Positions 45,808 to 53,716 of a stretch of 64,000 nucleotides of DNA are shown here, piece by piece. Location: contig JBKECQ010000008.1 in the NCBI GenBank assembly GCA_047974845.1, positions 1 through 64,000 on the forward strand, written 5' to 3'. The notes beneath the pieces were generated by a model, which made no database searches, was not told where the DNA came from, and saw nothing but the letters and a program-made list of their open reading frames with translations. This DNA is from Aminipila sp047974845. GTDB lineage: Bacteria > Bacillota > Clostridia > Peptostreptococcales > Anaerovoracaceae. How positions within the stretch are numbered: position 1 is the first letter of the stretch; each line of letters opens with the position of its first letter. The position numbers and the translations under genes are program-made.

Positions 45808-46431
45808 ATGGCAAAAGTAACTATGCTAAATATGGCAGGAGCAGAAGTTGGAACAATTGAATTAAACGATGCAATATTCGGAATTGAACCAAACCAAAAC
45901 GCTGTTCATGCAGTAGTAAAAAATTATCTGGCTAACCAAAGACAGGGTACGCAGTCAGCTAAAAATAGAGGCGAAGTTAGAGGAGGCGGAAGAAAGCCTT
46001 TCAGACAGAAGGGTACCGGCCGTCACAGACAGGGTAGCTCAACAGACCCATCACAGATCGGTGGTGGTGTAGTATTTGCACCAAAGCCAAGAGATTATAG
46101 ATATACAGTTCCTAAGAAATTAAGAAGACTTGCAATGAAGTCAGCTCTTTCCTCAAAGGTTGTGGAAAAAGAAATTATTGTACTTGATACATTAAATTTC
46201 GAAGCTCCTAAGACAAAGGAAATGATTAAGGTTCTTGGAAACGTTAGCGCTGCAAAGAAAGCTTTAATCGTTATGGCTGAAAAGGATGAAAACGTTATTA
46301 GATCAGCAGCAAACATTCCGGGAGTAAGAACTGCTTTAGTAGGTACAATGAACGTATATGAAATCATTAACCACACAAGCTTCATTGTAACTAAAGAAGC
46401 AATCCAAAAAATTGAGGAGGTGTATTCATAA
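45808..46431 (+). CDS. rplD: Ribosomal protein L4
   Basis: L4 is a large-subunit protein that lines the peptide exit tunnel; in Escherichia coli it also represses the S10 operon. The 207-residue protein has the tunnel loop with GGGRKPFRQKGTGRHRQGSS and RPRDYRYT-like KPRDYRYTVPKK. AAAGGAGG precedes its ATG. It overlaps the rplW start by one base (TAATG), so translation is coupled. Confidence 0.99.
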   Translation: MAKVTMLNMAGAEVGTIELNDAIFGIEPNQNAVHAVVKNYLANQRQGTQSAKNRGEVRGGGRKPFRQKGTGRHRQGSSTDPSQIGGGVVFAPKPRDYRYTVPKKLRRLAMKSALSSKVVEKEIIVLDTLNFEAPKTKEMIKVLGNVSAAKKALIVMAEKDENVIRSAANIPGVRTALVGTMNVYEIINHTSFIVTKEAIQKIEEVYS

Positions 46432-46721
46432 TGAGAACTGCTTACGACGTAATTATTAAGCCGGTTATCACAGAAACAAGTATGGATAACGCACAAGAAA
46501 AGAAATACACTTTCAAAGTTGCTACAGATGCTAACAAAACAGAAGTTAAGTTAGCTGTGGAAGAAATCTTTGGTGTAGAAGTAGAAAAGGTAAACATCAT
46601 GAATGTTTCCGGTAAAGTTAAAAGAATGGGAAGAAACGTAGGTAGAACTGCGGCTTCAAAGAAGGCGATTGTTACTCTTACTGAAAAGAGTAAGGAAATC
46701 GAATTCTTCCAGAGTCTATAA
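46431..46721 (+). CDS. rplW: Ribosomal protein L23
   Basis: L23 sits at the tunnel exit and is a docking site for trigger factor and the signal recognition particle. The 96-residue protein, MRTAYDVIIKPVITETSM onward, ends normally with the tip NVGRTAASKKAIVTL. Its start overlaps the rplD stop by one base, with GGAGG in the last rplD codons. It is 15 bases before rplB. Confidence 0.98.
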   Translation: MRTAYDVIIKPVITETSMDNAQEKKYTFKVATDANKTEVKLAVEEIFGVEVEKVNIMNVSGKVKRMGRNVGRTAASKKAIVTLTEKSKEIEFFQSL

Positions 46722-46736
46722 GGAGGGACGAAAAAT

Positions 46737-47570
46737 ATGGGAATTAAAAAGTATAATCCGACCACTCCTGGATTAAGAGGAATGACGGTTTCAACATTTG
46801 AAGAAATTACTAAGAGCACACCTGAAAAGTCACTTACAGTAACTCTTAAGAAGCATTCCGGTAGAAATGTAAGAGGTAAAATCACTGTTAGACACAGAGG
46901 TGGCGGATATAGACCTAAGTACAGAATTATCGACTTTAAGAGAACTAAAGACGGTATCCCTGGTAAGGTTACTGCAATTGAATATGATCCAAACAGAAGT
47001 GCAAACATCGCATTGATCGTTTACGCTGATGGTGAAAAGAGATATATCATTGCTCCAAACAAGTTATATGTTGGAGATGTAATTGTATCAGGTGCTGACG
47101 CTGATATTAAAGTAGGAAACGCACTTCCTCTTGCAAATATTCCAGTTGGTACAATTATTCATAACATTGAATTAAAGCATGGCAAAGGCGCTCAGTTAGT
47201 TAGATCTGCTGGTAACGGTGCTCAGCTTATGGCTAAAGAAGGCGAATACGCTCAGGTTAGACTTCCTTCCGGCGAAGTTAGAAAAGTGAGAATGGAATGC
47301 AGAGCTACTATTGGCGAAGTAGGAAATGGTGATCACGCTAACATTCAGATTGGTAAAGCTGGTAGAAAGAGACACATGGGATGGAGACCTACAGTAAGAG
47401 GTTCCGTAATGAACCCTAACGATCACCCACACGGTGGTGGTGAAGGTAAGGCTGGTATCGGTAGAGTAAGTCCAGTTACTCCTTGGGGTAAGCCTGCTCT
47501 TGGTCTTAAGACTAGAAAGAAGAATAAGGCTTCTAATCAGTATATCGTAAAGAGAAGAAATGAAAAATAG
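46737..47570 (+). CDS. rplB: Ribosomal protein L2
   Basis: L2 is required for subunit joining and peptidyl transferase function. The 277-residue protein has the RNA-binding GGGYRPKYRIIDFKR and the C-terminal NPNDHPHGGGEGKAGIGR motif with the conserved His near the active centre. Length is standard. AAGGAGGG precedes the ATG. Confidence 0.99.
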   Translation: MGIKKYNPTTPGLRGMTVSTFEEITKSTPEKSLTVTLKKHSGRNVRGKITVRHRGGGYRPKYRIIDFKRTKDGIPGKVTAIEYDPNRSANIALIVYADGEKRYIIAPNKLYVGDVIVSGADADIKVGNALPLANIPVGTIIHNIELKHGKGAQLVRSAGNGAQLMAKEGEYAQVRLPSGEVRKVRMECRATIGEVGNGDHANIQIGKAGRKRHMGWRPTVRGSVMNPNDHPHGGGEGKAGIGRVSPVTPWGKPALGLKTRKKNKASNQYIVKRRNEK

Positions 47571-47585
47571 GAAGGAGCATAGATA

Positions 47586-47864
47586 ATGGGTAGATCACTT
47601 AAAAAGGGCCCTTTCGTAAACGCTAAGCTTTTGAAGGCTATTATAGCAATGAACGAAGCTAACGAAAAGAAAGTAATAAAGACATGGTCAAGACCATCTA
47701 CTATATTCCCACAGATGGTGGGTCACACAATTGCAGTGCATGACGGTAAAAAGCACGTTCCTGTGTACGTTACTGAAGACATGGTAGGACATAGACTTGG
47801 AGAATTTGCTCCAACAAGAAACTACAGAGGTCATGTTGCTGACAAGACTACTAAGAAAAAATAA
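47586..47864 (+). CDS. rpsS: Ribosomal protein S19
   Basis: S19 binds the head of the small subunit next to S13. The 92-residue protein MGRSLKKGPFVNAKLLKA, with TWSRPSTIFPQMVGHTIAVHDGKKHVPVYV, is complete. The C-terminal FAPTRNYRGH-x-ADKTTKKK tail is typical. AAGGAG lies upstream; 15 bases after rplB. Confidence 0.99.
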   Translation: MGRSLKKGPFVNAKLLKAIIAMNEANEKKVIKTWSRPSTIFPQMVGHTIAVHDGKKHVPVYVTEDMVGHRLGEFAPTRNYRGHVADKTTKKK

Positions 47865-47881
47865 GTAAAGGAGATGTAAAA

Positions 47882-48217
47882 ATGGAAGCAAAAGCAATTG
47901 CAAAGTATGTAAGAATGTCTCCTATAAAGCTAAAGCCAATCGCTGATTTAGTGAGAGGAAAAGATTTAAACGAGGCACTTACCATTTTAAAATTCACACC
48001 TGGTAAGGGTTCTGAAATAATTGAAAAGGTTGTTAAGTCTGCTGCGGCAAATGCTGAAAACAACTTTGACATGAATCCGGATAATCTATATGTTGCTGAA
48101 GTTTATGCTCACCAAGGTCCAACAATGAAGAGATGGAGAGCAGGAGCACAAGGTAGAGCATCAGTAATCCTTAAGAGAAGCAGCCATATTGGTGTAACTC
48201 TAAAGGAAAGAGATTAA
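47882..48217 (+). CDS. rplV: Ribosomal protein L22
   Basis: L22 lines the exit tunnel and is a site of macrolide resistance mutations. The 111-residue protein, MEAKAIAKYVRMSPIKLKPIA, has the beta-hairpin segment GPTMKRWRAGAQGRASVILKR, with the family-typical MKRxxxRAxGRA pattern. Length is normal. AAAGGAGATG precedes the ATG; 17 bases after rpsS. Confidence 0.99.
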   Translation: MEAKAIAKYVRMSPIKLKPIADLVRGKDLNEALTILKFTPGKGSEIIEKVVKSAAANAENNFDMNPDNLYVAEVYAHQGPTMKRWRAGAQGRASVILKRSSHIGVTLKERD

Positions 48218-48234
48218 GATAGGAGGTTCACTTA

Positions 48235-49119
48235 ATGGGTCAGAAAGTAAGTCCACATGGATTAAGAGTGGGCGTTATAAAAGACTGGAATTCTAAGTGG
48301 TATGCAGGTAAAGAGGGTTTCGCATCCTACCTTGCAGAAGACCACAAGGTTAGAGAATATACAAAGAAGAAGTTATATGTTGCAGGGATTTCAAAAGTTC
48401 TTATTGAAAGATCAGCAGCTAACAAAATAAAGGTTATCGTACTTACAGGTAAGCCTGGTATGGTAATAGGAAGAGCTGGAGACGGCATCGAAGTTCTTAA
48501 GAAAGACATCGCTAAAATGACTGGAAAAGAAGTTGAAATTAGCATTGTTGAAGTTAAGAAGGCTGAAATGGATGCTCAGCTTACTGCTGAAAGTATTGCT
48601 CAGGCTTTAGAAAGAAGAATTTCTTTCAGAAGAGCAATGAAGCAGGCTATCGGAAGAACAATGAAGTCTGGTGCAAAGGGTATCAAGGTTCTTTGTTCAG
48701 GTAGATTAGGTGGAGCTGAAATCGCTAGAAGCGAAAAGTACAGCGAAGGTAATGTACCACTTCACACTATTAGAGCTAATATCGACTACGGTTTTGCTGA
48801 AGCTGACACTACTTATGGTAAGATTGGTGTTAAAGTTTGGATCAACCACGGCGAAATCCTTGACAAGGGACTAAAGAGCCCAATTCCTGAAGAAAAGAAC
48901 GAAGGAAGAAGAGGAAGAGACGGAGACAGAAGACCTAGAAGAGATAAGAATGATGGCGATAGAAGACCTAGAAGAGATAGAAACGATAGGGATGCTAAGC
49001 CAGAAGTAGCAAAAGCTATAAACCCAAGAGTTAGAAAGACTCCAAAAGTTGAAGCTGCTCCAGTAGCTGAACCTCAGGTTGAAGTTGCTACAGAAGAAAG
49101 CGTAGAAGTGACTGAATAA
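48235..49119 (+). CDS. rpsC: Ribosomal protein S3 with an extended Arg/Asp-rich C-terminus
   Basis: S3 forms part of the mRNA entry tunnel. The N-terminal KH-type region (MGQKVSPHGLRVGVIKDWNS, then VIGRAGDGIEVL) and the C-terminal domain (SGRLGGAEIARSEKYSEGNVPLHTIRA) are intact through about residue 215. The protein then continues for roughly 80 residues to 294, with tandem GDRRPRRD(K/R)ND units and a Val/Glu/Ala-rich end. Such tails vary among Firmicutes. No frameshift is seen, and a structured spacer follows. Confidence 0.97.
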   Translation: MGQKVSPHGLRVGVIKDWNSKWYAGKEGFASYLAEDHKVREYTKKKLYVAGISKVLIERSAANKIKVIVLTGKPGMVIGRAGDGIEVLKKDIAKMTGKEVEISIVEVKKAEMDAQLTAESIAQALERRISFRRAMKQAIGRTMKSGAKGIKVLCSGRLGGAEIARSEKYSEGNVPLHTIRANIDYGFAEADTTYGKIGVKVWINHGEILDKGLKSPIPEEKNEGRRGRDGDRRPRRDKNDGDRRPRRDRNDRDAKPEVAKAINPRVRKTPKVEAAPVAEPQVEVATEESVEVTE

Positions 49120-49128
49120 TAGATAGAT

Positions 49129-49171
49129 GGGCCACCGTAAAATACCTACTATTATATAGGTTAATGGTGGC
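49129..49171 (+). promoter_or_regulatory. Stem-loop between rpsC and rplP
   Basis: GCCACC (49131-49136) pairs with GGTGGC (49166-49171), enclosing ACCTA (49144-49148) paired with TAGGT (49157-49161). There is no T-run, so it is not a terminator. The rplP ribosome-binding site follows the stem by about 10 bases. Confidence 0.65.
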
Positions 49172-49194
49172 ATAGAGGAAGGAGGAAGACAGCG

Positions 49195-49629
49195 ATGTTA
49201 ATGCCAAAGCGCGTTAAACGTAGAAGAGTCCACAGAGGAAGAATGAAGGGCGTAGCAACTAAGGGCAACAAAATTGCCTACGGTGAATACGGTCTAGTTT
49301 CACAGGAATGTGGTTGGATCACCTCAAATCAGATCGAGGCTGCCAGAATAGCTATGACAAGATCTATTAAGAGAGGTGGTAAAGTATATATTGATATTTT
49401 CCCACACAAGCCGGTTACAAAAAAGCCAGCTGAAGTACGTATGGGTTCCGGTAAAGGTAATCCTGAGTACTGGGTAGCAGTAGTAAAACCAGGCAGAGTA
49501 ATGTTTGAAATTGCAGGCGTTTCAGAAGAAAAGGCTAGAGAAGCAATGAGACTTGCTATGCACAAACTACCAGTTAAGTGTAAGTTTGCCATCAAAGGCC
49601 AAGAAATAGCAGAGGGTGGTGAAGCATAA
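49195..49629 (+). CDS. rplP: Ribosomal protein L16
   Basis: L16 sits near the A-site tRNA on the large subunit. The 144-residue protein starts MLMPKRVKRRRVHRGRMKGVA and has MGSGKGNPEYWVAVVKPGR. Length is normal. A GGAAGGAGG region precedes the start. It overlaps rpmC by one base (TAATG). Confidence 0.99.
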   Translation: MLMPKRVKRRRVHRGRMKGVATKGNKIAYGEYGLVSQECGWITSNQIEAARIAMTRSIKRGGKVYIDIFPHKPVTKKPAEVRMGSGKGNPEYWVAVVKPGRVMFEIAGVSEEKAREAMRLAMHKLPVKCKFAIKGQEIAEGGEA

Positions 49630-49832
49630 TGGAATTAAAGAAAATGAGAGAAATGACAGAAACTGAACTGACTGCTGAACTAAAGAAGATGAAGAATGAA
49701 TTATTTAATTTAAGATTTCAGCACGTTACAGGTCAGCTTGAAAACCCTATTAAGTTAAGGGATACAAAAAAGCAAATCGCAAGAGTTAAAACCATTATTA
49801 GAGAAAAAGAACTTCAGAAGGTTCAGGGCTAA
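49629..49832 (+). CDS. rpmC: Ribosomal protein L29
   Basis: L29 is a small helical protein at the tunnel exit. The 67-residue protein MELKKMREMTETELTAELKK with LFNLRFQHVTGQLENPIKLRDTKKQIAR is complete. It starts inside the rplP stop codon (1-base overlap), so translation is coupled. 18 bases before rpsQ. Confidence 0.98.
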   Translation: MELKKMREMTETELTAELKKMKNELFNLRFQHVTGQLENPIKLRDTKKQIARVKTIIREKELQKVQG

Positions 49833-49850
49833 TAGAAAGGAGGATGTAAT

Positions 49851-50111
49851 ATGACAGTTGAAAGAAACAGAAGAAAGACTAAGGTCGGTATTGTAGTAAG
49901 TGACAAGATGGATAAAACTATCACTGTTGCGATGGAAGACTTCGTAAGACATTCCCTTTATGGTAAAGCTGTAAAGAGAACTAAGAAAGTCAAAGCTCAT
50001 GATGAAAACAATGAGTGCAATATTGGTGATAAAGTAAGAATTATGGAAACAAGACCTCTATCAAAGGATAAGAGATGGAGACTTGTTAACATTATTGAAA
50101 AAGTTAAGTAA
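49851..50111 (+). CDS. rpsQ: Ribosomal protein S17
   Basis: S17 binds the 16S 5' domain early in assembly. The 86-residue protein MTVERNRRKTKVGIVVSDKM, with MDKTITVAMEDFVRHSLYGK and IGDKVRIMETRPLSKDKRWR, is complete and of normal length. AAAGGAGG lies upstream. It follows rpmC by 18 bases. Confidence 0.99.
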   Translation: MTVERNRRKTKVGIVVSDKMDKTITVAMEDFVRHSLYGKAVKRTKKVKAHDENNECNIGDKVRIMETRPLSKDKRWRLVNIIEKVK

Positions 50112-50126
50112 AGGAGGCACCAGATT

Positions 50127-50495
50127 ATGATTCAGACAGAAACTAGATTAAAGGTTGCTGACAATTCAGGTGCGAAGGAACTTTTATGTATCCGTATTCT
50201 TGGTGGTACTAGCCGTAGAACTGCTAACATCGGAGATGTAATCGTTTGTGCTGTTAAGGAAGCAACACCAGGCGGCGTTGTTAAAAAGGGCGACGTTGTT
50301 AAAGCTGTAATAGTTAGAACTAAAACTGGGGCTAGAAGAAATGACGGAAGCTATGTAAAGTTCGACCAAAACGCAGCGGTAATTATAAAGGAAGATAAGA
50401 ATCCTGTAGGAACTCGTATCTTCGGACCAGTAGCGAGAGAGCTTAGAGATAAGAGCTTTATGAAGATAGTGTCATTGGCACCGGAAGTATTATAG
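50127..50495 (+). CDS. rplN: Ribosomal protein L14
   Basis: L14 contacts the subunit bridge and silencing factor RsfS. The 122-residue protein MIQTETRLKVADNSGAKELLCI, with SYVKFDQNAAVIIKEDKNPVGTRIFGPVARELR, is the standard sequence. AAAGGAGG precedes the ATG; 15 bases after rpsQ. First gene of the classical spc group boundary, though transcription seems continuous here. Confidence 0.99.
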   Translation: MIQTETRLKVADNSGAKELLCIRILGGTSRRTANIGDVIVCAVKEATPGGVVKKGDVVKAVIVRTKTGARRNDGSYVKFDQNAAVIIKEDKNPVGTRIFGPVARELRDKSFMKIVSLAPEVL

Positions 50496-50510
50496 GAGGG
50501 TGTTTAAAAG

Positions 50511-50816
50511 ATGCATATTAAAAAAGGCGATACAGTGTTAATAATCACTGGTAAAGATAAAGGTAAAAAAGGCAAAGTTCTAAAAGCTATGCCTAAAGAA
50601 GATAGAGTTATCGTTGAAGGCATTAACGTTCAGACTAAGCACCAGAAGCAGACTAGAACAGCTAAGGCTGAAATCAAGCATGTTGAAGGTCCTATTCATG
50701 TTTCAAACGTAATGTTTTATGATAACAAAGCAAAAGCTCCTACAAGAGTTGGATATAAAGTAGAGAACGGTAAAAAAGTAAGAGTATCTAAGAAAAGTGG
50801 AGCAGTAATAGATTAA
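50511..50816 (+). CDS. rplX: Ribosomal protein L24
   Basis: L24 initiates large-subunit assembly. The 101-residue protein starts MHIKKGDTVLIITGKDKGKKGKVLKA, the KOW motif, and ends with RVGYKVENGKKVRVSKKSG. Length is normal. A GGAGGG site precedes it; 15 bases after rplN. Confidence 0.99.
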   Translation: MHIKKGDTVLIITGKDKGKKGKVLKAMPKEDRVIVEGINVQTKHQKQTRTAKAEIKHVEGPIHVSNVMFYDNKAKAPTRVGYKVENGKKVRVSKKSGAVID

Positions 50817-50833
50817 GAAAGGAGGAGACGGTT

Positions 50834-51376
50834 TTGACAGCTAGACTAAGAGAAACTTATAAGAATGATGTATTTAAATCAATGATGGATAAATACAACT
50901 ACAAGAACGTTATGGAAGTTCCTGCGCTAGAAAAGATTACAATTAACATGGGTCTTGGAGAAGCTAAGGAAAATGCTAAGATTATGGAAACTGCTGTTGA
51001 AGAATTGGCAAAGATCAGTGGTCAGAAGCCAATTATTACAAAATCTAAGAAGTCAATCGCGAACTTCAAGGTTAGACAGGGTATGCCTGTAGGGGCAAAA
51101 GTTACTCTAAGAGGAGATAGTATGTATGAATTTGCTGACAAGTTCTTCAACATCGCTCTTCCAAGAGTAAGAGACTTTAAGGGAGTTAGCAAGAACTCAT
51201 TTGATGGTAGAGGTAACTACTCAATGGGTATCAAGGAACAGTTAATCTTCCCTGAAATCGAATATGATAAGGTAGATAAAGTCAAGGGTATGAACATTGT
51301 GTTCACTACTACAGCAAAGACAGACGAAGAAGCTGCTTCATTATTGCAGTTAATGGGTCTGGCTTTTGAGAAATAA
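50834..51376 (+). CDS. rplE: Ribosomal protein L5
   Basis: L5 binds 5S rRNA in the central protuberance. The 180-residue protein has the TTG start (TTGACAGCTAGA) with AAAGGAGGAG upstream. It has KITINMGLGEA, GQKPIITKSKKSIANFKVRQGMPVGAKVTLRG and GIKEQLIFPEIEYDKV. A TTG start is less efficient and may tune expression. It is 17 bases after rplX. Confidence 0.98.
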   Translation: MTARLRETYKNDVFKSMMDKYNYKNVMEVPALEKITINMGLGEAKENAKIMETAVEELAKISGQKPIITKSKKSIANFKVRQGMPVGAKVTLRGDSMYEFADKFFNIALPRVRDFKGVSKNSFDGRGNYSMGIKEQLIFPEIEYDKVDKVKGMNIVFTTTAKTDEEAASLLQLMGLAFEK

Positions 51377-51388
51377 GGAGGGAACAAA

Positions 51389-51574
51389 GTGGCTAAGACA
51401 TCTCTCAAAGTAAAACAGGCTAGAAAACCTAAGTTTTCTACTCGTGCATATACAAGATGCAACATCTGCGGAAGACCACATTCTGTATTAAGAAAATATG
51501 GTATCTGCCGTATCTGTTTCAGAGAACTTGCTTATAAGGGTGAAATTCCTGGCGTTAAGAAAGCAAGCTGGTAA
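51389..51574 (+). CDS. rpsN: Ribosomal protein S14, zinc-ribbon type
   Basis: S14 binds the small-subunit head. The 61-residue type Z form, with GTG start and GGAGGGAAC upstream, has two CxxC pairs (CNICGRPHSVLRKYGICRIC), so it needs zinc. It follows rplE by 12 bases. This is the normal zinc-bearing form, not a zinc-independent paralogue. Confidence 0.98.
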   Translation: MAKTSLKVKQARKPKFSTRAYTRCNICGRPHSVLRKYGICRICFRELAYKGEIPGVKKASW

Positions 51575-51587
51575 TTTTTATAATTGA

Positions 51588-51621
51588 TTGCGAAGGTCCT
51601 TAGAGTAAGGAAACCTCGCAA
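51588..51621 (+). promoter_or_regulatory. Stem-loop before rpsH, twin of the rplQ element
   Basis: TTGCGA (51588-51593) pairs with TCGCAA (51616-51621), with a bulged A, then GG pairs with CC, and the inner TCCTT pairs with AAGGA. No T-run follows. GAAAGGAG, the rpsH ribosome-binding site, begins 1 base after the stem. Another hairpin with the same outer stem and a different, still complementary inner stem precedes rplQ (59925). Confidence 0.7.
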
Positions 51622-51641
51622 AGAAAGGAGATATAACTGTA

Positions 51642-52040
51642 ATGACAATGACAGATCCAATAGCAGATATGCTAACAAGAATCAGAAATGCCAATACTGT
51701 AGGACATACAACAGTTGAGATTCCTGCATCTAAGATGAAGAAGTCAATCGCAGGCATTTTAACTGAAGAAGGATATATTAAAGGCTATGACGTTATTGAA
51801 GACGACAAGCAGGGCATCATTAAAATTCAGATGAAATATGGTGCTGATAAAGAAAAAGTTATCACTGGAATTAAGAAAATCTCAAAGCCGGGCTTAAAGG
51901 TTTATGCTAAAGCTGACGAAGTACCTAGAGTACTTGGAGGCCTAGGTATTGCTATTATTTCAACTTCAAACGGAGTAATCAGCGATAGTGAAGCTAGAAG
52001 ACTTGGAATCGGTGGAGAAGTAATCTGTTACGTTTGGTAG
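51642..52040 (+). CDS. rpsH: Ribosomal protein S8
   Basis: S8 nucleates the central domain of 16S rRNA; in E. coli it also represses the spc operon. The 132-residue protein MTMTDPIADMLTRIRNANTV, with STSNGVISDSEARRLGIGGEVICYVW, is complete. GAAAGGAG precedes it, immediately after a stable hairpin. The E. coli S8 binding site in the rplE leader was not recognised here. Confidence 0.99.
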   Translation: MTMTDPIADMLTRIRNANTVGHTTVEIPASKMKKSIAGILTEEGYIKGYDVIEDDKQGIIKIQMKYGADKEKVITGIKKISKPGLKVYAKADEVPRVLGGLGIAIISTSNGVISDSEARRLGIGGEVICYVW

Positions 52041-52052
52041 GAGGAAATATAA

Positions 52053-52595
52053 ATGTCAAGAATAGGTAAATTACCTGTTAACCTTCCTGCAGGCGTAGAG
52101 GTTAAGGTTGACAGTAAGAATATGGTTACTGTAAAGGGACCTAAGGGTGAACTTACAGAACCTGTTAGCAAACTTGTAAAAGTTGAAATTGCAGAGGGCG
52201 TTTTAAGTGTTTCAAGAGATAATGACGCAAAGGCATCAAGAGAACAGCACGGTCTTGCAAGAACTTTAATTAATAACATGGTTGTTGGAGTAACTGAAGG
52301 TTATCAAAAGAAGCTTCAACTTGTTGGTGTAGGTTATAAGGCAGAAAAGAAGGGTAAAACTCTTGTTATGAACCTTGGATATTCACACCCGGTTGAAATG
52401 GAAGATCCTGAAGGAATTACAACAGAAGTTACTTCACCTACTGAAATAGTAGTAAAGGGTATCGACAAGGCTCTTGTTGGAAACTATACTGCAAACATCA
52501 GAAAGTGGAGACGTCCTGAACCATATAAGGCTAAGGGTATTCGTTATGAAGGCGAAGTTATCCGTCGTAAAGAAGGAAAGACTGGTAAGAAATAA
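52053..52595 (+). CDS. rplF: Ribosomal protein L6
   Basis: L6 binds the large subunit near the factor-binding region. The 180-residue protein MSRIGKLPVNLPAGVEVKVD has two repeated beta domains and ends KWRRPEPYKAKGIRYEGEVIRRKEGKTGKK. Length is normal. GGAGGAAAT precedes the ATG; 12 bases after rpsH. Confidence 0.99.
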   Translation: MSRIGKLPVNLPAGVEVKVDSKNMVTVKGPKGELTEPVSKLVKVEIAEGVLSVSRDNDAKASREQHGLARTLINNMVVGVTEGYQKKLQLVGVGYKAEKKGKTLVMNLGYSHPVEMEDPEGITTEVTSPTEIVVKGIDKALVGNYTANIRKWRRPEPYKAKGIRYEGEVIRRKEGKTGKK

Positions 52596-52611
52596 GAAAG
52601 GAGTGATTTAA

Positions 52612-52977
52612 ATGGCAAAAGAAAGTAAAAATGATAGACGAGTAGCTAGACATGAAAGAGTAAGAAAGAGCTTACATGGAACTCCTGAAAGACCAAGACT
52701 TTGTGTTTACAGAAGCCTTAAAAATATCTCAGTACAGGTGATTGATGATGTTAATGGAATAACACTTGCGGCAGCATCAACTAATGATAAAGAGTTAAAG
52801 GCATCATGTGCTTATGGTGGTAATAAGGAAGCTGCTAAGTTAGTGGGAACTGCTATTGCTAAGAGAGCACTTGCTAAGGGAATTGAAACTGTATGCTTTG
52901 ATAGAGGTGGATACCTATATCACGGAAGAGTACAGGAATTAGCAGACGCTGCACGTGAAGCAGGATTGAAATTCTAA
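52612..52977 (+). CDS. rplR: Ribosomal protein L18
   Basis: L18 binds 5S rRNA with L5. The 121-residue protein has RVARHERVRKSLHGTPERPRLCVYRS and ends with FDRGGYLYHGRVQELADAAREAGLKF. Length is normal. GAAAGGAG lies upstream; 16 bases after rplF. Confidence 0.99.
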   Translation: MAKESKNDRRVARHERVRKSLHGTPERPRLCVYRSLKNISVQVIDDVNGITLAAASTNDKELKASCAYGGNKEAAKLVGTAIAKRALAKGIETVCFDRGGYLYHGRVQELADAAREAGLKF

Positions 52978-52994
52978 CAGGAGGAAGAAAAGGA

Positions 52995-53501
52995 ATGCGA
53001 CAAAATATGATTGATGCATCCAAGCTTGACTTGAAAGAAACTATCGTTAACATTAGACGTGTTGCTAAAACTGTTAAGGGTGGTAGAAATATGAGATTCA
53101 GTGTATCTGTAGTTGTTGGTAACGGCGACGGATACGTTGGAGTAGGTCTTGGAAAGGCTCAGGAAATTCCTGAAGCTGTAAGAAAAGCTATAGAAGATGC
53201 AAAGAAGAATTTAGTATTTGTTCCAACAGTAGGAACAACTATTCCACATAGAGCTCTTGGTATATTTGGGGCTGCTCAGGTATTAATAATGCCTGCTGGA
53301 CAGGGTACTGGAGTAATCGCAGGTTCATCAGTACGTACAGTACTAGAAGCTGCTGGAATTAAGGACGTTAGAGCTAAGTCAATTGGTTCAAGTAACACAG
53401 TAAATATGGCTTATGCTACTCTTGAGGGTCTTAGAAACCTAAAGACTGTTGAACAGATCAGCAGACTAAGAGGAAAGACTAAAGAAGAAATTTTAGGATA
53501 G
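52995..53501 (+). CDS. rpsE: Ribosomal protein S5
   Basis: S5 contributes to mRNA unwinding and decoding accuracy; spectinomycin-resistance mutations map to it. The 168-residue protein has the RNA-binding segment FSVSVVVGNGDGYVGVGLGKA and the GTGVIAGSSVRTVLEAAGIKDV motif. Length is normal. GGAGGAAG lies upstream; 17 bases after rplR. Confidence 0.99.
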   Translation: MRQNMIDASKLDLKETIVNIRRVAKTVKGGRNMRFSVSVVVGNGDGYVGVGLGKAQEIPEAVRKAIEDAKKNLVFVPTVGTTIPHRALGIFGAAQVLIMPAGQGTGVIAGSSVRTVLEAAGIKDVRAKSIGSSNTVNMAYATLEGLRNLKTVEQISRLRGKTKEEILG

Positions 53502-53514
53502 GAGGAGAGTACAA

Positions 53515-53697
53515 ATGGCTAAAATGATTAAAGTAACTTTAACTAAGAGCACAATTGGAGCTCTTCCTAAGCATAGAAAAATTGTTGAAGCTTTAGGTTT
53601 AAAGAAGATGCACAGTTCAAATGAACTACCTGATACACCGCAGTCAAGAGGTGCAATTAAAAAGGTTGAGCATCTTGTGACTGTAGAAGAACTATAG
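53515..53697 (+). CDS. rpmD: Ribosomal protein L30
   Basis: L30 is a small large-subunit protein. The 60-residue protein has MAKMIKVTLTKSTIGALPKHRK and ends VEHLVTVEEL. It is complete and of normal length. GGAGGAG precedes it; 13 bases after rpsE. Confidence 0.98.
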   Translation: MAKMIKVTLTKSTIGALPKHRKIVEALGLKKMHSSNELPDTPQSRGAIKKVEHLVTVEEL

Positions 53698-53716
53698 GAA
53701 TGGAGGTGCGGGTATT

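Noticed and set aside
46442..47008. 188-codon reading frame antisense to rplW-rplB
   Set aside because: It is the complement of conserved ribosomal genes and shows no family signature.
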